A DNA stretch of 64,000 nucleotides. Origin: Brachycybe producta. Its lineage: Eukaryota; Arthropoda; Diplopoda; Playtdesmida; Andrognathidae. The stretch covers positions 621,501-685,500 of the forward strand of contig JAUPFP010000035.1 of assembly GCA_036925085.1 (NCBI GenBank). Reading direction: 5' to 3'. The notes under the pieces are model-generated. The model searched no databases. It was given only the letters and a program-made list of their open reading frames with translations, and was not told the origin of the DNA. This document shows, piece by piece, positions 36,699 to 46,920 of this stretch. Both the position numbers and the translations under genes were made by a program. Position 1 is the stretch's first letter; every line of letters starts with the position of its first letter.

Positions 36699-37079
36699 GA
36701 GTAACAAAAACCATTGAAGCACGTCGGAATTTATATAAATTTGAATAAATGAACCGTTTTTTTTCTCAAGGTCAACTATATGTTGAACTCTTCCTTTGGA
36801 AAGTGTAGAAGGGGGGAGAGAGAGAAAAGTGGGAGGGGTGAAGGGAAAGTGTAGGGGGAGAGAGAGAGAAAAGTGGGAGGGGTGAAGGGAAAGTGTAGGG
36901 GGAGAGAGAGAGAAAAGTGGGAGGGGTGAGGGGAAAATGTAGGGGAGAGTGAAACGTGGAGGGGAAAAGTGGAAGGGGGAAATTGAAATGAAAGGAGTAA
37001 AAAAAGGAAAAAACGACGCGCATGCGCACAATTGCCTGTGAATTTTGCTCCCGTCATTTATGACGGGTTACCCCACTAG
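36608..37079 (+). mobile_element. Non-autonomous Helitron, copy a
   Basis: It begins TCCCAGGTCTGAG after an A and ends with the hairpin CCCGTCATTTATGACGGG, 8 nt, then CTAG before a T. TC...hairpin-CTRR inserted between A and T is the Helitron signature. The interior has a GTGTGC microsatellite (36618-36700) and about three 53-bp purine-rich repeats (36785-36960). No Rep/helicase is present. Confidence 0.75.
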
Positions 37080-37096
37080 TATATATATATATATTA

Positions 37097-37409
37097 AGCC
37101 AGGTCTGTGTGTGGCTGTGTGTGTCACAAAAAACCTTGAAGCGCGTCGGAATTTCTATAAATTTAAATGAATAAATGAACCACTTTTCTTTCTCAAGGTC
37201 AACTATATGACCATGATATTAAATAGGAGAGGGGGAGGGGGGGGAAAGGTTGGAAAGTGTAGAAGGGGGAGAGAAAAACGTGGAGGGGAAAAGTGGAAGG
37301 GGGAAACTGAAATTGAAATGAAAGGAGTAAAAAAAAGAAAAAACGACGCGCATGCGCACAATTGCCTGTGAATTTTGCTCCCATCATTTATGACGGGTTA
37401 CCCCACTAG
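37097..37409 (+). mobile_element. Non-autonomous Helitron, copy b (head-to-tail with a)
   Basis: Same 3' hairpin (TCATTTATGA core) and CTAG at 37406-37409. The 5' end reads AAGCCAGGTCTGTG, the usual TC being altered. It is separated from copy a by an AT run. Confidence 0.7.
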
Positions 37410-37640
37410 TTCATTAATAACATCCTCAATAGCCTGTTCAGAAAGAGCATTCCATTGTCGTATAACCTTTGGGGAAAAAAAGACCAATAATAAGAGTTAG
37501 TCTTGGCAAAAATCTCTCTTAATTTTTTTTGAGTGGAGTCACTCCTTCCCACATACATTGCTTTACATATATCACTAGACTGCGGTTTGGTTTGGGACGT
37601 TGACCACGTACAATGTTACACTCATACTATTTTCTGGGAG

Positions 37641-37703
37641 ATTTTTCCCGCTCTCTTCCCATTTTAAACTTAAGATTGGAAGAAATTATAATTTAAGGTG
37701 TTG
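37641..37703. other. Short unassigned gap
   Basis: Nothing recognised between the CR1 fragment and the foldback element. Confidence 0.3.
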
Positions 37704-38248
37704 AACTATTAAGTTTTCTTTTGTTGATTAGTTTATTAGAAAAAATTGGTTGTTTAAAAAAAAAACTTAAAAGTGCGATTTCAACTAAATGAAAGTATCA
37801 TACGATAAATACGATTGAGATCTACAACGACGACAAATATAAACATGTTACCAAGTGGCGAGTATTATTAATGATGTCGCAACGTCAAATATTCTGTTTG
37901 TCGTTTTTTTTTGTTGGTAGTTATAAAAATTTAAATTTAAACTAATTTTTTATATTTTATAATAATTATGTTGTGTTTTAATAGTTATGAAAATGAGATT
38001 AAAATTTAATCTTAATTTTTATAAGTAATAAATAAAACCGACAAACATAAGATTTGACTTGACGTGCGATATCATTAAAAATATTCGCAACTTGGTAACG
38101 GCATGTTTATTTTTTGTTGACCTCAATAATACTATTTACTATGTGTTGTAATACGCTAATTTTATTTAGTTGAAATCGCACTTGAGTTTTCTTAAAACAA
38201 ACAAAACAAATTTCTGTAACAACTACTCAACAAGAAAACTTAATAGTT
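37704..38248. mobile_element. Foldback element with about 235-bp inverted arms
   Basis: AACTATTAAGTTTTCTT at the left pairs with AAGAAAACTTAATAGTT at the right. Similarity continues through AAGTGCGATTTCAACTAAAT and AATAAACATG to a centre near 37980. Long TIRs with almost no interior and no coding capacity. Confidence 0.7.
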
Positions 38249-38269
38249 TTAATTATATTTAATGAACTT

Positions 38270-38595
38270 TGATATCGTAGTTTAGTATGAGTTCATCGCT
38301 TTAGACCCCCCCCCTCTTAAACTTTTGAATAAAGTTCAGTGTTTTTATTTTTATTTTTCATAAGAGTCTCTTGAAAGTTAATTTTTAGTGTTTTCTTGAC
38401 ATTTGTGTTTGCAACATTCATTAAGGGCTGCATTAAGTTCTTTATTAGGCATAATTAGTATATTGATTACAAAAATAATGAATTACAATAATTAAATTAA
38501 TTTTTAAATTAGTAATACAACACATTTTTAATCTGCGTAATTACAGTTACACAGATTAAAAATGCAATTTATTTTAATTACTTTTGGTTTTGTCT
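38270..38595 (+). other. Upstream block of methyltransferase copy A (duplicate of 48860-49210)
   Basis: It aligns to the sequence upstream of methyltransferase B: AAAGTTCAGTG/AAAGTTCGTTT, TGAAAGTTAATTTTTAGTG/CGAAGTTAATTGTTTTG, ACATTTGTGTTTGCAAC/ACATTTGTGTTTACAAC, TTAAGTTCTTTATTAGG/TTAAGTTCTTTATTCGC, then a TAATTAC-rich tail. A stretch of B containing a GTAAGT donor is missing here. It is now 5.8 kb from the gene because of later insertions. Confidence 0.6.
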
Positions 38596-38986
38596 TTAAG
38601 AGCTTAGATACAGCGTTTAGTTCAAAATTTCTCCTAATGCAGGCGCTGCGATCGGTTTTGATTGAAAAACGGGTTTTTAACGTTTTTTTCTCCAGGTTTC
38701 GAGGCACATTTCAATTCATAGAAAAATAATTTCGCGTGTTAAGCTTGTAAAAAGGAAACATCGTGAAGCCAATAGATCAATGCACGTGCTAATTTTTATC
38801 AGATTGTTCTAAGTCGTTTTTAATGGGAGTTCTTCAGATGTTTGGGTGACGGTTTTTTTGATCCTATGGAACTTAACATGAAGTTAAAAAACGTTCTATT
38901 TTGAACTTTGTTTAAAAATAGAAGGACCTTTCAAAATTTCGAAAAAGAATCATTGTGAAGGCAATAAACACATGTAAGGACGTTCT

Positions 38987-39363
38987 AGTTTAATTTTGCT
39001 ACTATTATCCCCTCCCTTTTTTATATTTGAAAGAGAAAATGATTTTCATTTTCTCTGATGTGCGCATGTGCGTCGTTTTTTTCTTTTTTTTTACTCCTTT
39101 CATTTCAATTTCAGTTTCCCCCTCCCCCTTTTTTCCCCTCCACGTTTCCCTATCTCCCCCACCCCGCTACACTTTGCAACCTTTCCCCCCTCTCGAATTT
39201 AATATCATGGGGTTCTTGGCTGGGGAGTGTGCAACATATAGTTGATCTTGAGAAAAAAAGCGGTTCATTTATTCATTTAAATTTATATAAATTCCAACGT
39301 GGTTCAAGGTTTTTGTCCTTAATTGTTTGTACAGCGTTACTCATAGAATCACAGACCTGGCTT
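38987..39363 (-). mobile_element. Helitron-related copy c with altered 3' end
   Basis: It carries the GCGCATGTGCGTCG motif, the pyrimidine-rich body and the 5' end CAGGTCTGTG-like (complement of ACAGACCTGG). The hairpin-CTAG end is replaced by a sequence shared with copy e (TTTAATTTTGCTACTATTAT). Confidence 0.5.
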
Positions 39364-39375
39364 AATATATATATA

Positions 39376-39690
39376 CTAGTGGGGTAACCCGTCATAAATG
39401 ACGGGAGCATCTAGTTTTTTTTTGTGTGACTGTCTGGTTGTCATGAAGCAATTCGCCTTGACCACTTGTGTTTTTTATAAGCACCTTAATACATCATACA
39501 TCATACGACATAACAAAATAATTAAACGTTGCTGGCCCTCATAAAAAGGCGGGGAAAACGACTGTATTTTACTGTCTTTACTTGCCTGTCCTTACTATTG
39601 TTTGGATTCTTGGATCGGGAGAGTGCAACATAAAGTTGACCATGAGAAAAAAAGCAGTTCATTTAAATTTCAATCTGATTAAGTATTTGT
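39376..39690 (-). mobile_element. Helitron copy d, degenerate
   Basis: CTAGTGGGGTAACCCGTCAT with the 18-bp hairpin starts at 39376. Body remnants (GGATTCTTGGATCGGGAGAG, GTTGACCATGAGAAAAAAAG) are at 39600-39660. A MITE-like GGCGG/CCTGTC segment lies between (39525-39595). The minisatellite begins where its 5' part should be. Confidence 0.5.
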
Positions 39691-40640
39691 CCTAAAACAA
39701 TTTACCCTAAAGAAACATTTGCCCTAAAGGGAGATATTGCCCTAAAGGGAGATATTGCCCTAAAGGGACATTTGCCCTGAAGGGACATTTGCCCTAAAGG
39801 GACATTTGCCCTAAAGGGACATTTGCCCTAAAGGGACATTGCCCTAAAAGGACATTGCCCTAAAGAAACATTTGCCCTAAAGGGACATTGCCCTAAAGAG
39901 ACATTTGCCCTAAAGGGACATTTGCCCTAAAGGGACATTGCCCTAAAGAGACATTTGCCCTAAAGAGACATTTGCCCTAAAGGGACATTTGCCCTAAAGG
40001 GACATTTGCCCTAAAGGGACATTTGCCCTAAAGGGACATTTGCCCTAAAGGGGCATTTGCCCTAAAGGGGCATTTGCCCTAAAGGGACATTTGCCCTAAA
40101 GGGACATTTGCCCTAAAGGGACATTTGCCCTAAAGGGACATTTGCCCTAAAGGGAGATATTGCCCTAAAGGGAAATATTGCCCTAAAGGGAGATATTGCC
40201 CTAAAGAGACATTTGCCCTAAAGGGACATTTGCCCTAAAGGGACATTTGCCCTAAAGGGACATTTGCCCTAAAGAGACATTTGCCCTAAAGAGACATTTG
40301 CCCTAAAGAGACATTTGCCCTAAGGAGACATTTGCCCTAAAGAGACATTTGCCCTAAAGGGACATTTGCCCTAAAGGGACATTTGCCCTAAAGGGACATT
40401 TGCCCTAAAGGGACATTTGCCCTAAAAAGACATTTGCCCTAAAAAGACATTTGCCCTAAAAAGACATTGCCCTAAAAAGACATTGCCCTAAAGGGACATT
40501 TGCCCTAAAGGGACATTTACCCTAAAGGGACATTTGCCCTAAAGGGACATTTGCCATAAAGGGACATTTGCCATAAAGGGACATTTGCCCTAAAGGGACA
40601 TTTGCCCTAAAAAACATTTGCCCTAAAGAGATGTTCCCCT
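39690..40640. repeat. Minisatellite, 17-bp unit TTTGCCCTAAAGGGACA
   Basis: About 55 units, mostly 17 bp with 15-18-bp variants (CATTGCCC, GGGAGATATTGCCC). Neighbouring units are very alike, implying recent expansion. No coding role is apparent. Confidence 0.95.
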
Positions 40641-40663
40641 AATGAGTAGTCTAAATATACAGT

Positions 40664-40960
40664 AATTGGTTTTAGGGCATATGTTCCTTGAGGGCAAATA
40701 GTTTTAGGGCAAATGGTTTTAGGGCAAGTGTTCTTTGAGGGCAAATAGTTTTAGGGCAAATGTTTTTAAGGGCAAGTGGTTTTATCGCAAGTTGTTTTAG
40801 AGCAAATGTTCTATTAGGGTAAATAGTTTTAGGGTAAATGGTTTTAGGGCAAGTGTTCCTTGAGGGCAAATAGTTTTAGGGCAAATGGTTTTAGGGCAAA
40901 TGTTCTATTAGGGTAAATGGTTTTAAGGCAAATGTTCCATTAAGGTTAATTGTTTTTATG
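40664..40960. repeat. Inverted, diverged block of the same minisatellite
   Basis: Units such as TTTTAGGGCAAATG and TTCCTTGAGGGCAAATAG are the complement of the TTTGCCCTAAA core, so the two blocks face each other. Confidence 0.85.
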
Positions 40961-40962
40961 GC

Positions 40963-41374
40963 ACAATTGCCTGTGATAAACTGTAGTTTAATTTTGCTAC
41001 TATTATCCCCTCCCCTTTTTATATTTGAAATAGAAAATGTGTTTTCATTTTCTCTGGTGTGCGCATGCGCGTCGTTTTTTTTTTTTTTTTTTTACTAATT
41101 TCATTTCAATTTCAGTCACCCCCTCCCACTTTTCCTCCCTCCACGTTTCTCTCTCGCCCCCCCTTCTACACTTTCCATCCAACCTTTCCCCCTCTCCAAT
41201 TTAATATCATGGGGTTCTTTGATGGGGAGGGTGCAACATATAGTTGACCTTGAGAAAAAAAAAAGCTGTTCATTTCTTCATTTATTTAAATTTATATAAA
41301 TTCCGATGTGCTTCAATGGTTGTACAGCGTTATTTCAGACAGAAAGACAGACAGACAGATACACAGACCTGGGA
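40963..41374 (-). mobile_element. Helitron-related copy e
   Basis: Direct repeat of copy c over about 400 bp. The 5' end (complement of ACAGACCTGGGA) is at 41374, followed by an AT run. The 3' end has the variant sequence of copy c. Confidence 0.55.
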
Positions 41375-41388
41375 TATTATATATATAA

Positions 41389-41736
41389 CTAGTGGGGTAA
41401 CCCGTCATAAATGACGGGAGCAAACTTCACAGGCAATTGTTAACATGCGCTTTGTTTGTTCCTATTTTACTCCTTTCATTTCAATTTCAGTTTCCCCCTC
41501 CCCCTTTTTTCCCCTCCACGTTTCCCTATCTCCCCCACCCCGCTACACTTTGCAACCTTTCCCCCCTCTCCAATTTAATATCATGGGGTTCTTGGATGGG
41601 GAGTGTGCAACATATAGTTGACCTTGAGAAAAAAAAGCCATTCATTTATTCAAATTTATATAAATTCCGACATGCTTCAATGGTTGTACAGCGTTACTTC
41701 AGAGACAGATATATAGATAGATACACAGACCTGGGA
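41389..41736 (-). mobile_element. Non-autonomous Helitron, copy f
   Basis: The 3' CTAG (41389-41392) and hairpin TCATAAATGA flanked by CCCG/CGGG are intact. The 5' TC is the complement of GA at 41735-41736. 348 bp, in tandem with copy e. Confidence 0.75.
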
Positions 41737-41755
41737 TATATATATATAGATATAT

Positions 41756-41806
<51 letters not shown>

Positions 41807-41879
41807 TATATATATATATAGATAGATATTTATATAGATATATAGATATATATATATAGATATATATATATATATATAT

Positions 41880-41938
<59 letters not shown>
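41737..41938. repeat. AT-rich microsatellite (TA)n/(GATA)n
   Basis: About 200 bp of TATATA with interspersed GATA. It lies at the 5' ends of the Helitrons, which insert between A and T. Confidence 0.95.
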
Positions 41939-41940
<2 letters not shown>

Positions 41941-42131
41941 ACCTTTCCAAAATTTATGTAAATCGAGCAATTAAAGAACAATACGTTTTATTGCAGTTTG
42001 CGCTTTCCTGTATTTTTATTGAGCGATTGTGAGGCGATTTCTTTCAGTTTTAGTAACACCATATAAGAACACTCATTTGTCTCGTTGTTGTCTGCTAAAA
42101 CAACAAGATGGACGTGGATCTAGGCTCTTAA

Positions 42132-42237
42132 ATTATTTTTGTTTTTAAACTACTCCTACCTTGTGTTAACTATTCCTGATTGCTATCAAACAAATTGTTG
42201 TACGTTTGTGTTTTAGTTTTGTAATTCTAATTGCAAG
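42132..42237. other. Unassigned gap
   Basis: Nothing recognised. Confidence 0.3.
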
Positions 42238-42526
42238 CAAGGGTGGATGAAAATCATGATTTAAAAATTATAAATTTAAAAAAATGGACTTTTTTATTTA
42301 AATCAGATTTTTTTAAATTTATTTAAAATTTCATAAACTATCTTTTTTATTAAGTGAAAAGGCATCCATGGCATTTACCTGTACAGCACAAAAAATATTC
42401 TGAAATTTTTTTGTTGATTTAAATATAAATCATGTTGATTTTGATGGAGAAAAAAATCGATTGATTAAAATCGCGATTTAAATCCGTGATTTTAACCAGT
42501 TGCATTTAAATCATCAGTCCACCCTG
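42238..42526. mobile_element. hAT-like MITE (GGGTGGA... ends)
   Basis: The ends CAAGGGTGGATGA and the complement CAGGGTGGACTGATG, with an interior rich in GATTTAAATC, match a widespread hAT-type MITE pattern. Similar GATTTAAAT-rich sequence at 45750-45930 may be another, degraded copy. No clear duplication. Confidence 0.5.
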
Positions 42527-43269
42527 TTTGTTAAGTAGTTTTTCACTGATGTGATTAAAAATTGTAATTTGTCACAACACTGTTAAATACTGTTTAGTAT
42601 TAGGCTCGTATGTTCCAATCTCAAACAAGTAGGTGCGAGGCTTGTACAAAATACGACCTTCCGGGTCTCGTCATAAGGCCCGAAACGAGTTAATGGAAAT
42701 AATTGCAGAATTTTATTTTTAATTAAAAAATTTTTTTAAGTCTTTAAAACTTGAGAGTTAAATGTTATTGAAAATTGATTCTTAAAAGTGCACGATTCTA
42801 TAAACGCATTTATTGGCTTATATACTGTATAACATGTTTTTTGGGCGCCTATGTTCTCGTGCTGCCATTGTTTTAAGTTTCTGATCGATACAGTTATATA
42901 AAATGTGTTATATTTTATTACAAAAAATGCAAGTTAGCATCAAAAACGGCACTGTTATTATATTTTCAGGGGAAAAAGGAAAATAACTTACGACGGTACA
43001 TTTTTTCCTCTTGAATATCAATTTTTCATAATTAAGGGGTTGTTTGCATGATGTCACACAGACATTTGACAGGAAGGAATCTTTTATGTCAATGTGCACC
43101 TAAAAATGGCTAAGAACTCTTGTTTTTCTGGCAGAGAAATATGGAAAAAAAATAACTAAAATAACATCTCTGACCTAGATCCCACATGCAGAAAACACTG
43201 ACTGAAAATAGAATTTATCTAATATAATTTTTATAATTTAATTCTATTTGTTAAGCATACAATAGACGT
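42527..43269. other. No gene seen
   Basis: AT-rich. The segment around 42650-42690 is G+C-richer (TTCCGGGTCTCGTC) but unrecognised. Confidence 0.4.
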
Positions 43270-43972
43270 TTAAGAGGATAGATACAGCGTTTAGTTCAAA
43301 ATTTATCCAAATGTAGGCGTTGCAATCGTTTTTGATTGAAAAACGGTTTTTTAACGTTTTTTCTCCTGGTTTGAAGTCACATAATATTTAATAGAAAAAT
43401 AATTTCACGTACTAAGTTAATAAAAAGAAAACATCCTGAAGCCAATAAATTAATGCACGTGCTAATTATTATGTGATTGTTCTAAGTCGTTTTTAATGGG
43501 AGTTCTTCAAATGTTTGGTAGACGGTTTTTTGCTCCTATGGGATTTAACATGGAGTCAAAAAAACGTACGATTTTAAACGTTATTAAAAAATAGAAGAAC
43601 CTTTTCAAAATTTATAAAAAGGAAACATCGTGAAGTCAATATATGAAAATATGTGCTGATTATTTTGTTATTGTTTTTAACGAGAGTTTTTCAAATGTTT
43701 GTGGGACGGTTTTGGGGCCAATGGGATTTATCATGGGGTTGAAAAAACGAACGACTTTGAACCTTGTTTTAAAAAGAAGGGCCGTTTCAAAAATTATGTA
43801 AATCGATCACGTAAAGAACAATGTTTTTTATTGTGTTTTGTGATTTCCTGTATTTTAATTGAGTGATTGTGAGGCGATTTCTTGCAGTTTTAGTAACACC
43901 ATATAAGAACACTCATTTGTCTCGTTGTCGTCGGCTCAAAACAACAAGATGGACATGTATCTAGGCTCTTAA
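43270..43972 (+). mobile_element. TTAA-flanked element, family 1, copy 4
   Basis: TTAA-GAGGATAGATACAGCG to GTATCTAGGCTC-TTAA. Only two units of about 190 bp (from 43430 and 43623) instead of three. It lies directly upstream of methyltransferase A. Confidence 0.8.
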
Positions 43973-44393
43973 ACGCGATTTGTGCTTGTGTGAAGTCTTG
44001 GTCTTATTTTCATTAATGGATTTAAGCTGTTTGTTTTACTGCTTGAAGCGTTTTTCTTCTTCTTTATTTTTATTCTTTTATTTTTTTAATTTCGAAAATT
44101 TCTAAGAACGTAACGCCACCGTTGTCGCAACCGTTCAATATTGAGATCGTGACGAATCGCTCCTGACGTCGAGTTACAAAACTTCTCGTGGAAGAGGTTT
44201 AATTGGATGGTGAAAACAACAGGAATTCATCCTATCGTGCCATCGCGAGGTCTGCGACATTTACGAAGACAAGTTCGGTCACCAGCTTTGACGACATCAT
44301 TGATACATATCACACCGAAAAAGGACTTAAGGAGCTGAAGAAACACTTATTGCTACTTTCAACATAAAAGCGCCTCACTAAGATATCATTGCA
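43973..44393 (+). promoter_or_regulatory. 5' flank of methyltransferase A
   Basis: A T-rich tract (44040-44097) and AAATTTCTAAGAACGTAACGCCAC (first 12 and following bases) match the flank of copy B (49210-49260), so the duplication includes this part. CACCGAAAAAGGACTTAAGG (about 44322) matches the region that is open in copy B, but here it ends in a TAA at 44367. Confidence 0.5.
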
Positions 44394-45209
44394 ATGACAC
44401 ATACAAGCCATCAGATCGGCGCAGATCTAAGATATGTCTTTGATGGCGCCTGGCAACACGAACGCGAACGCCTTGCGTCCATCGAGAGGAGCTGGGATGC
44501 GAAAACGCAGCGTCATTTTAAAACTCTAGGGCTCACCGATGGCTGGCACTGCCTCGAAGTGGGTGCCGGTGGTGGTTCGATCGCTAAGATGCTATGTAGC
44601 TACGTTGGTCCCAGTGGCAAAGTCGTTGCAACGGACCTTGACACGCGATTTCTTGATCTTGAGGAATCAAACCTCACAGTCTTGCAACATGACATTGTGC
44701 ACGACGACCTGCCCGAGAACGCTTTCGACCTGGTGCACACGCGATTGGTTCTGGACCACTTGCCTCATCGTGATTTAGCCCTCGATCGTATGGTAGCAGC
44801 CTTGAAGCCCGGTGGACGGTTGCTGATCGAAGCGTTTGATCATGTAACATTGTTGCCTGATCCGAACGCAACAGCGGCAGATCAGGCTACGTGGCAATGC
44901 TTTGTAATAGCAGTCAACGAATTCTCAAAGCAACAAGGCGTGGATCTGTTCTATGGCAGACGTCTCTATAGTCTGCTCCGCACTCGTGGCTTTGTTGACA
45001 TAGATGTTGAGGGAAACATAAAGGTTGAGCGCGGTGGTGCTGTGGAATGCGCGCATCTAAGATTGAGCATCGCCAACCTGCGCACACCATTAATCAAAAC
45101 GGGTGCTATTGATGCTGCGAATGTTGACCGTTTGATGATGATGCTAAACGACCCTAGCTTTTCATGGACCTCGCAGCTCATGGTCTCTGCCTGGGGCACG
45201 AAGCCTTAA
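44394..45209 (+). CDS. Class I SAM-dependent methyltransferase, bacterial type (copy A)
   Basis: 271 residues, no intron. It is predicted to transfer a methyl group from S-adenosylmethionine to an unknown, probably small, substrate in the cytosol (no signal peptide or membrane segment is visible). A Rossmann methyltransferase core is visible: motif I LEVGAGGGS at 54-62, acidic VVATDLD at 77-83, DLPENAFDLVH at 105-115 and LKPGGRLLIEAFD at 137-149. The N-terminus (FDGAWQHERERL) and C-terminus (SAWGTKP) look like those of bacterial UbiE/type-11-like methyltransferases. The G+C content is well above the flanking DNA. The start ATG is chosen because copy B has an ATG at the equivalent place, giving equal lengths. 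Copy B lies 5 kb downstream, same strand. Horizontal acquisition is inferred; I cannot name the donor or substrate. Confidence 0.85.
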   Translation: MTHTSHQIGADLRYVFDGAWQHERERLASIERSWDAKTQRHFKTLGLTDGWHCLEVGAGGGSIAKMLCSYVGPSGKVVATDLDTRFLDLEESNLTVLQHDIVHDDLPENAFDLVHTRLVLDHLPHRDLALDRMVAALKPGGRLLIEAFDHVTLLPDPNATAADQATWQCFVIAVNEFSKQQGVDLFYGRRLYSLLRTRGFVDIDVEGNIKVERGGAVECAHLRLSIANLRTPLIKTGAIDAANVDRLMMMLNDPSFSWTSQLMVSAWGTKP

Positions 45210-45429
45210 GTTGAAATTCCATTCGCGCTTTAAAAACAATAGCTCTCACTGTGCTCTTTCCATGTCCGCTTGCTGTGTCAGTATCATTTTTTAACATATC
45301 ACTTTACTACAAAAACATCATAAACTTAACATGTAGTAAATTTTTGACAAGAATTAACTAGCAGAATCGTGTGGCTAATTACAACACATGTCTGGAAGCT
45401 GATGACTAGTTGCCAGAATACAAATATAC
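45210..45429. other. 3' flank of methyltransferase A
   Basis: No AATAAA close to the stop codon was found. Nothing else recognised. Confidence 0.3.
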
Positions 45430-45665
45430 AACCTGTAAGACTCTTGGCACACGGGTGACTTTTTGGCTACAAAAAGAAGTCGAAGGTCGCACTGGTGTCG
45501 TCGCAATGTATTTTCTATTGAAGGACGGCAACCTTCTCTCACAGACGACTTTTAACTGTGTGCCATGGTCTTGCCATTGAAAATACGTTGTGACGACATC
45601 CCAACAACATTTTGTCTTCACTTTGTCGCCAAGAACCATTTCAAAAGTCGCGTGTACATATCATA
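45430..45665. mobile_element. Imperfect foldback MITE
   Basis: Arms of about 110 bp: GTGTCGTCGCAATGTATTTT pairs with AAAATACGTTGTGACGAC, and outer parts carry GACTTTT/AAAAGTC. Noncoding; ends imprecise. Confidence 0.45.
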
Positions 45666-46276
45666 TCGTACGCGTGCACTGTGTACAGTTTTTGTGTGGA
45701 TAGACTTGGTTATGGTAGAGCTTTCTAAATGAACCATAGTCAAGTCACTATTATTGATTGATTTAAATTATACATTAAATTTAAATGGCGATTTAATGTA
45801 AATCATTTGATTTTTTTCTCATTAAAATGAACGTGATTGAAATAATTTGATTTAACTCTGGTTTAAGTTACGATATCATAAAAATGGCAACATCATAAAA
45901 ATCAAGTGATTTAAATCGTATTCTGAAACCTTTTTTTTTTTTTAAGAATTTATGTAATTTTTTTTTTAAAAAAAGTAAATTTTTATCTGTTTTTTGTAAT
46001 GAATTTATTCTAAAAATGTGATTGAAAGATGAATAAACAGATTAAACAAAAGAGCAATTTAATGAAATTTAAAATAAATGAAGAAAAAAATCTACATGAA
46101 AATTAAACTTCCATCGCATTTAGATGAAGTTGGTGATGTCAGCAGGATTAACAAAAAAATTTAGGATTGTGTCATTTCGTCTTATAAAAAAGGGGCAATA
46201 ACATATGTTTTCAACAATGTAAAGGAAAGGTTTCTTGCATTCTTTTGTGAAACATTCCGCTATCCACATGTCCCTG
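45666..46276. other. No gene seen
   Basis: Includes the GATTTAAAT-rich stretch noted under 42238-42526. Otherwise nothing. Confidence 0.35.
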
Positions 46277-46920
46277 ATGCCTAGTTCTCACAACCTTCTT
46301 GTAGCTCGGGCTAAAATAGCCTTGGCTAAACGACTGTGTTCACATGTGAGCAGCTACATATGGGCTTCGTGACCTGCCTAAAGGTGGCGCTCACTACAGC
46401 ATATTTATTTCATTTTTACAAATTTGGCACTGGCCATTATGTGTGGACATTGTGCTGTGTATAGCCTGCATAATGTATACATAATTGGAGGGAAAATGGC
46501 TGATGACTAACAAAACTGAATTGCATGAGTCTTCATTGAACACACTAAATGCAACATATTTTAATTGTAGGTAGGTTGATGATTTAGAGTTTATGGAAAT
46601 ACGTAATTATTAAATAAAGATCAATTGATAATTTTAAATTATTTTAATAAATTAACAAATAGACTGAAACATCTAACAATGGAAATAGAAAATGAATGAT
46701 GCCATTATCTATTCAGATTTATGACCACCAGGTGGCGTACGATCAAGTTAACTTTGTTTTGCATTCACACTAAATAATATGTAGGCTACATATGGGTAAC
46801 CAAGGCTACCTAACCAAAGCTAACATTTGACATTGACCACCATCTAGTGTGTTCTCACAACCCTCATACATAGGCTAAGTCCTTAGCCTGAGCTACATGA
46901 AGGTTGTGAGAACTAGGCAT
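46277..46920. mobile_element. TIR element, 644 bp (ATGCCTAGTTCTCACAACC...)
   Basis: Terminal inverted repeats of about 40 bp: ATGCCTAGTTCTCACAACCT with its complement AGGTTGTGAGAACTAGGCAT, continuing through TGTAGCTCGGGCTAA / TTAGCCTGAGCTACA. Several internal GGCTAAG and CTACATATGG motifs recur in both orientations. No transposase. Confidence 0.7.

Larger units (their letters stand above)
36414..37640 (-). mobile_element. CR1-type 3' fragment split by two Helitrons
   Basis: The 3' tail (ATTACAATTACA, CTCTGCAAGCAGCC) is at 36414-36600. The ORF2-end part (GAAAGAGCATTCCATTGTCG, AGACCAATAATA) resumes at 37410-37640. The intervening 36608-37409 is two Helitron copies. The order and orientation match 60745-61100. 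Confidence 0.7.
38596..42131 (+). mobile_element. TTAA-flanked element, family 1, copy 3, interrupted
   Basis: TTAA-GAGCTTAGATACAGCG starts at 38596 and GGATCTAGGCTC-TTAA ends at 42131. Element sequence stops near 38987 and resumes at 41939 (ACCTTTCCAAAATTTATG). The about 2.95 kb between is Helitrons, minisatellites and an AT microsatellite. Confidence 0.8.

Noticed and set aside
36567-37057. Overlapping open frames rich in Ser, Pro, Leu and Phe
   Set aside because: They are translations of the purine/pyrimidine repeats inside the Helitron.
39690-40640. CRISPR-like array
   Set aside because: Units are contiguous 17-mers without unique spacers, in a eukaryotic context.
40672-40869. Open frame with ALKPFALK-like repeats
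   Set aside because: Minisatellite translation.
41694-41981. Ile/Tyr repeat frames
   Set aside because: Translation of the TA/GATA microsatellite.
44539-44778. Alternative frame inside methyltransferase A (and its counterpart at 49525)
   Set aside because: It overlaps the conserved methyltransferase frame; similarity between copies follows from the main frame.
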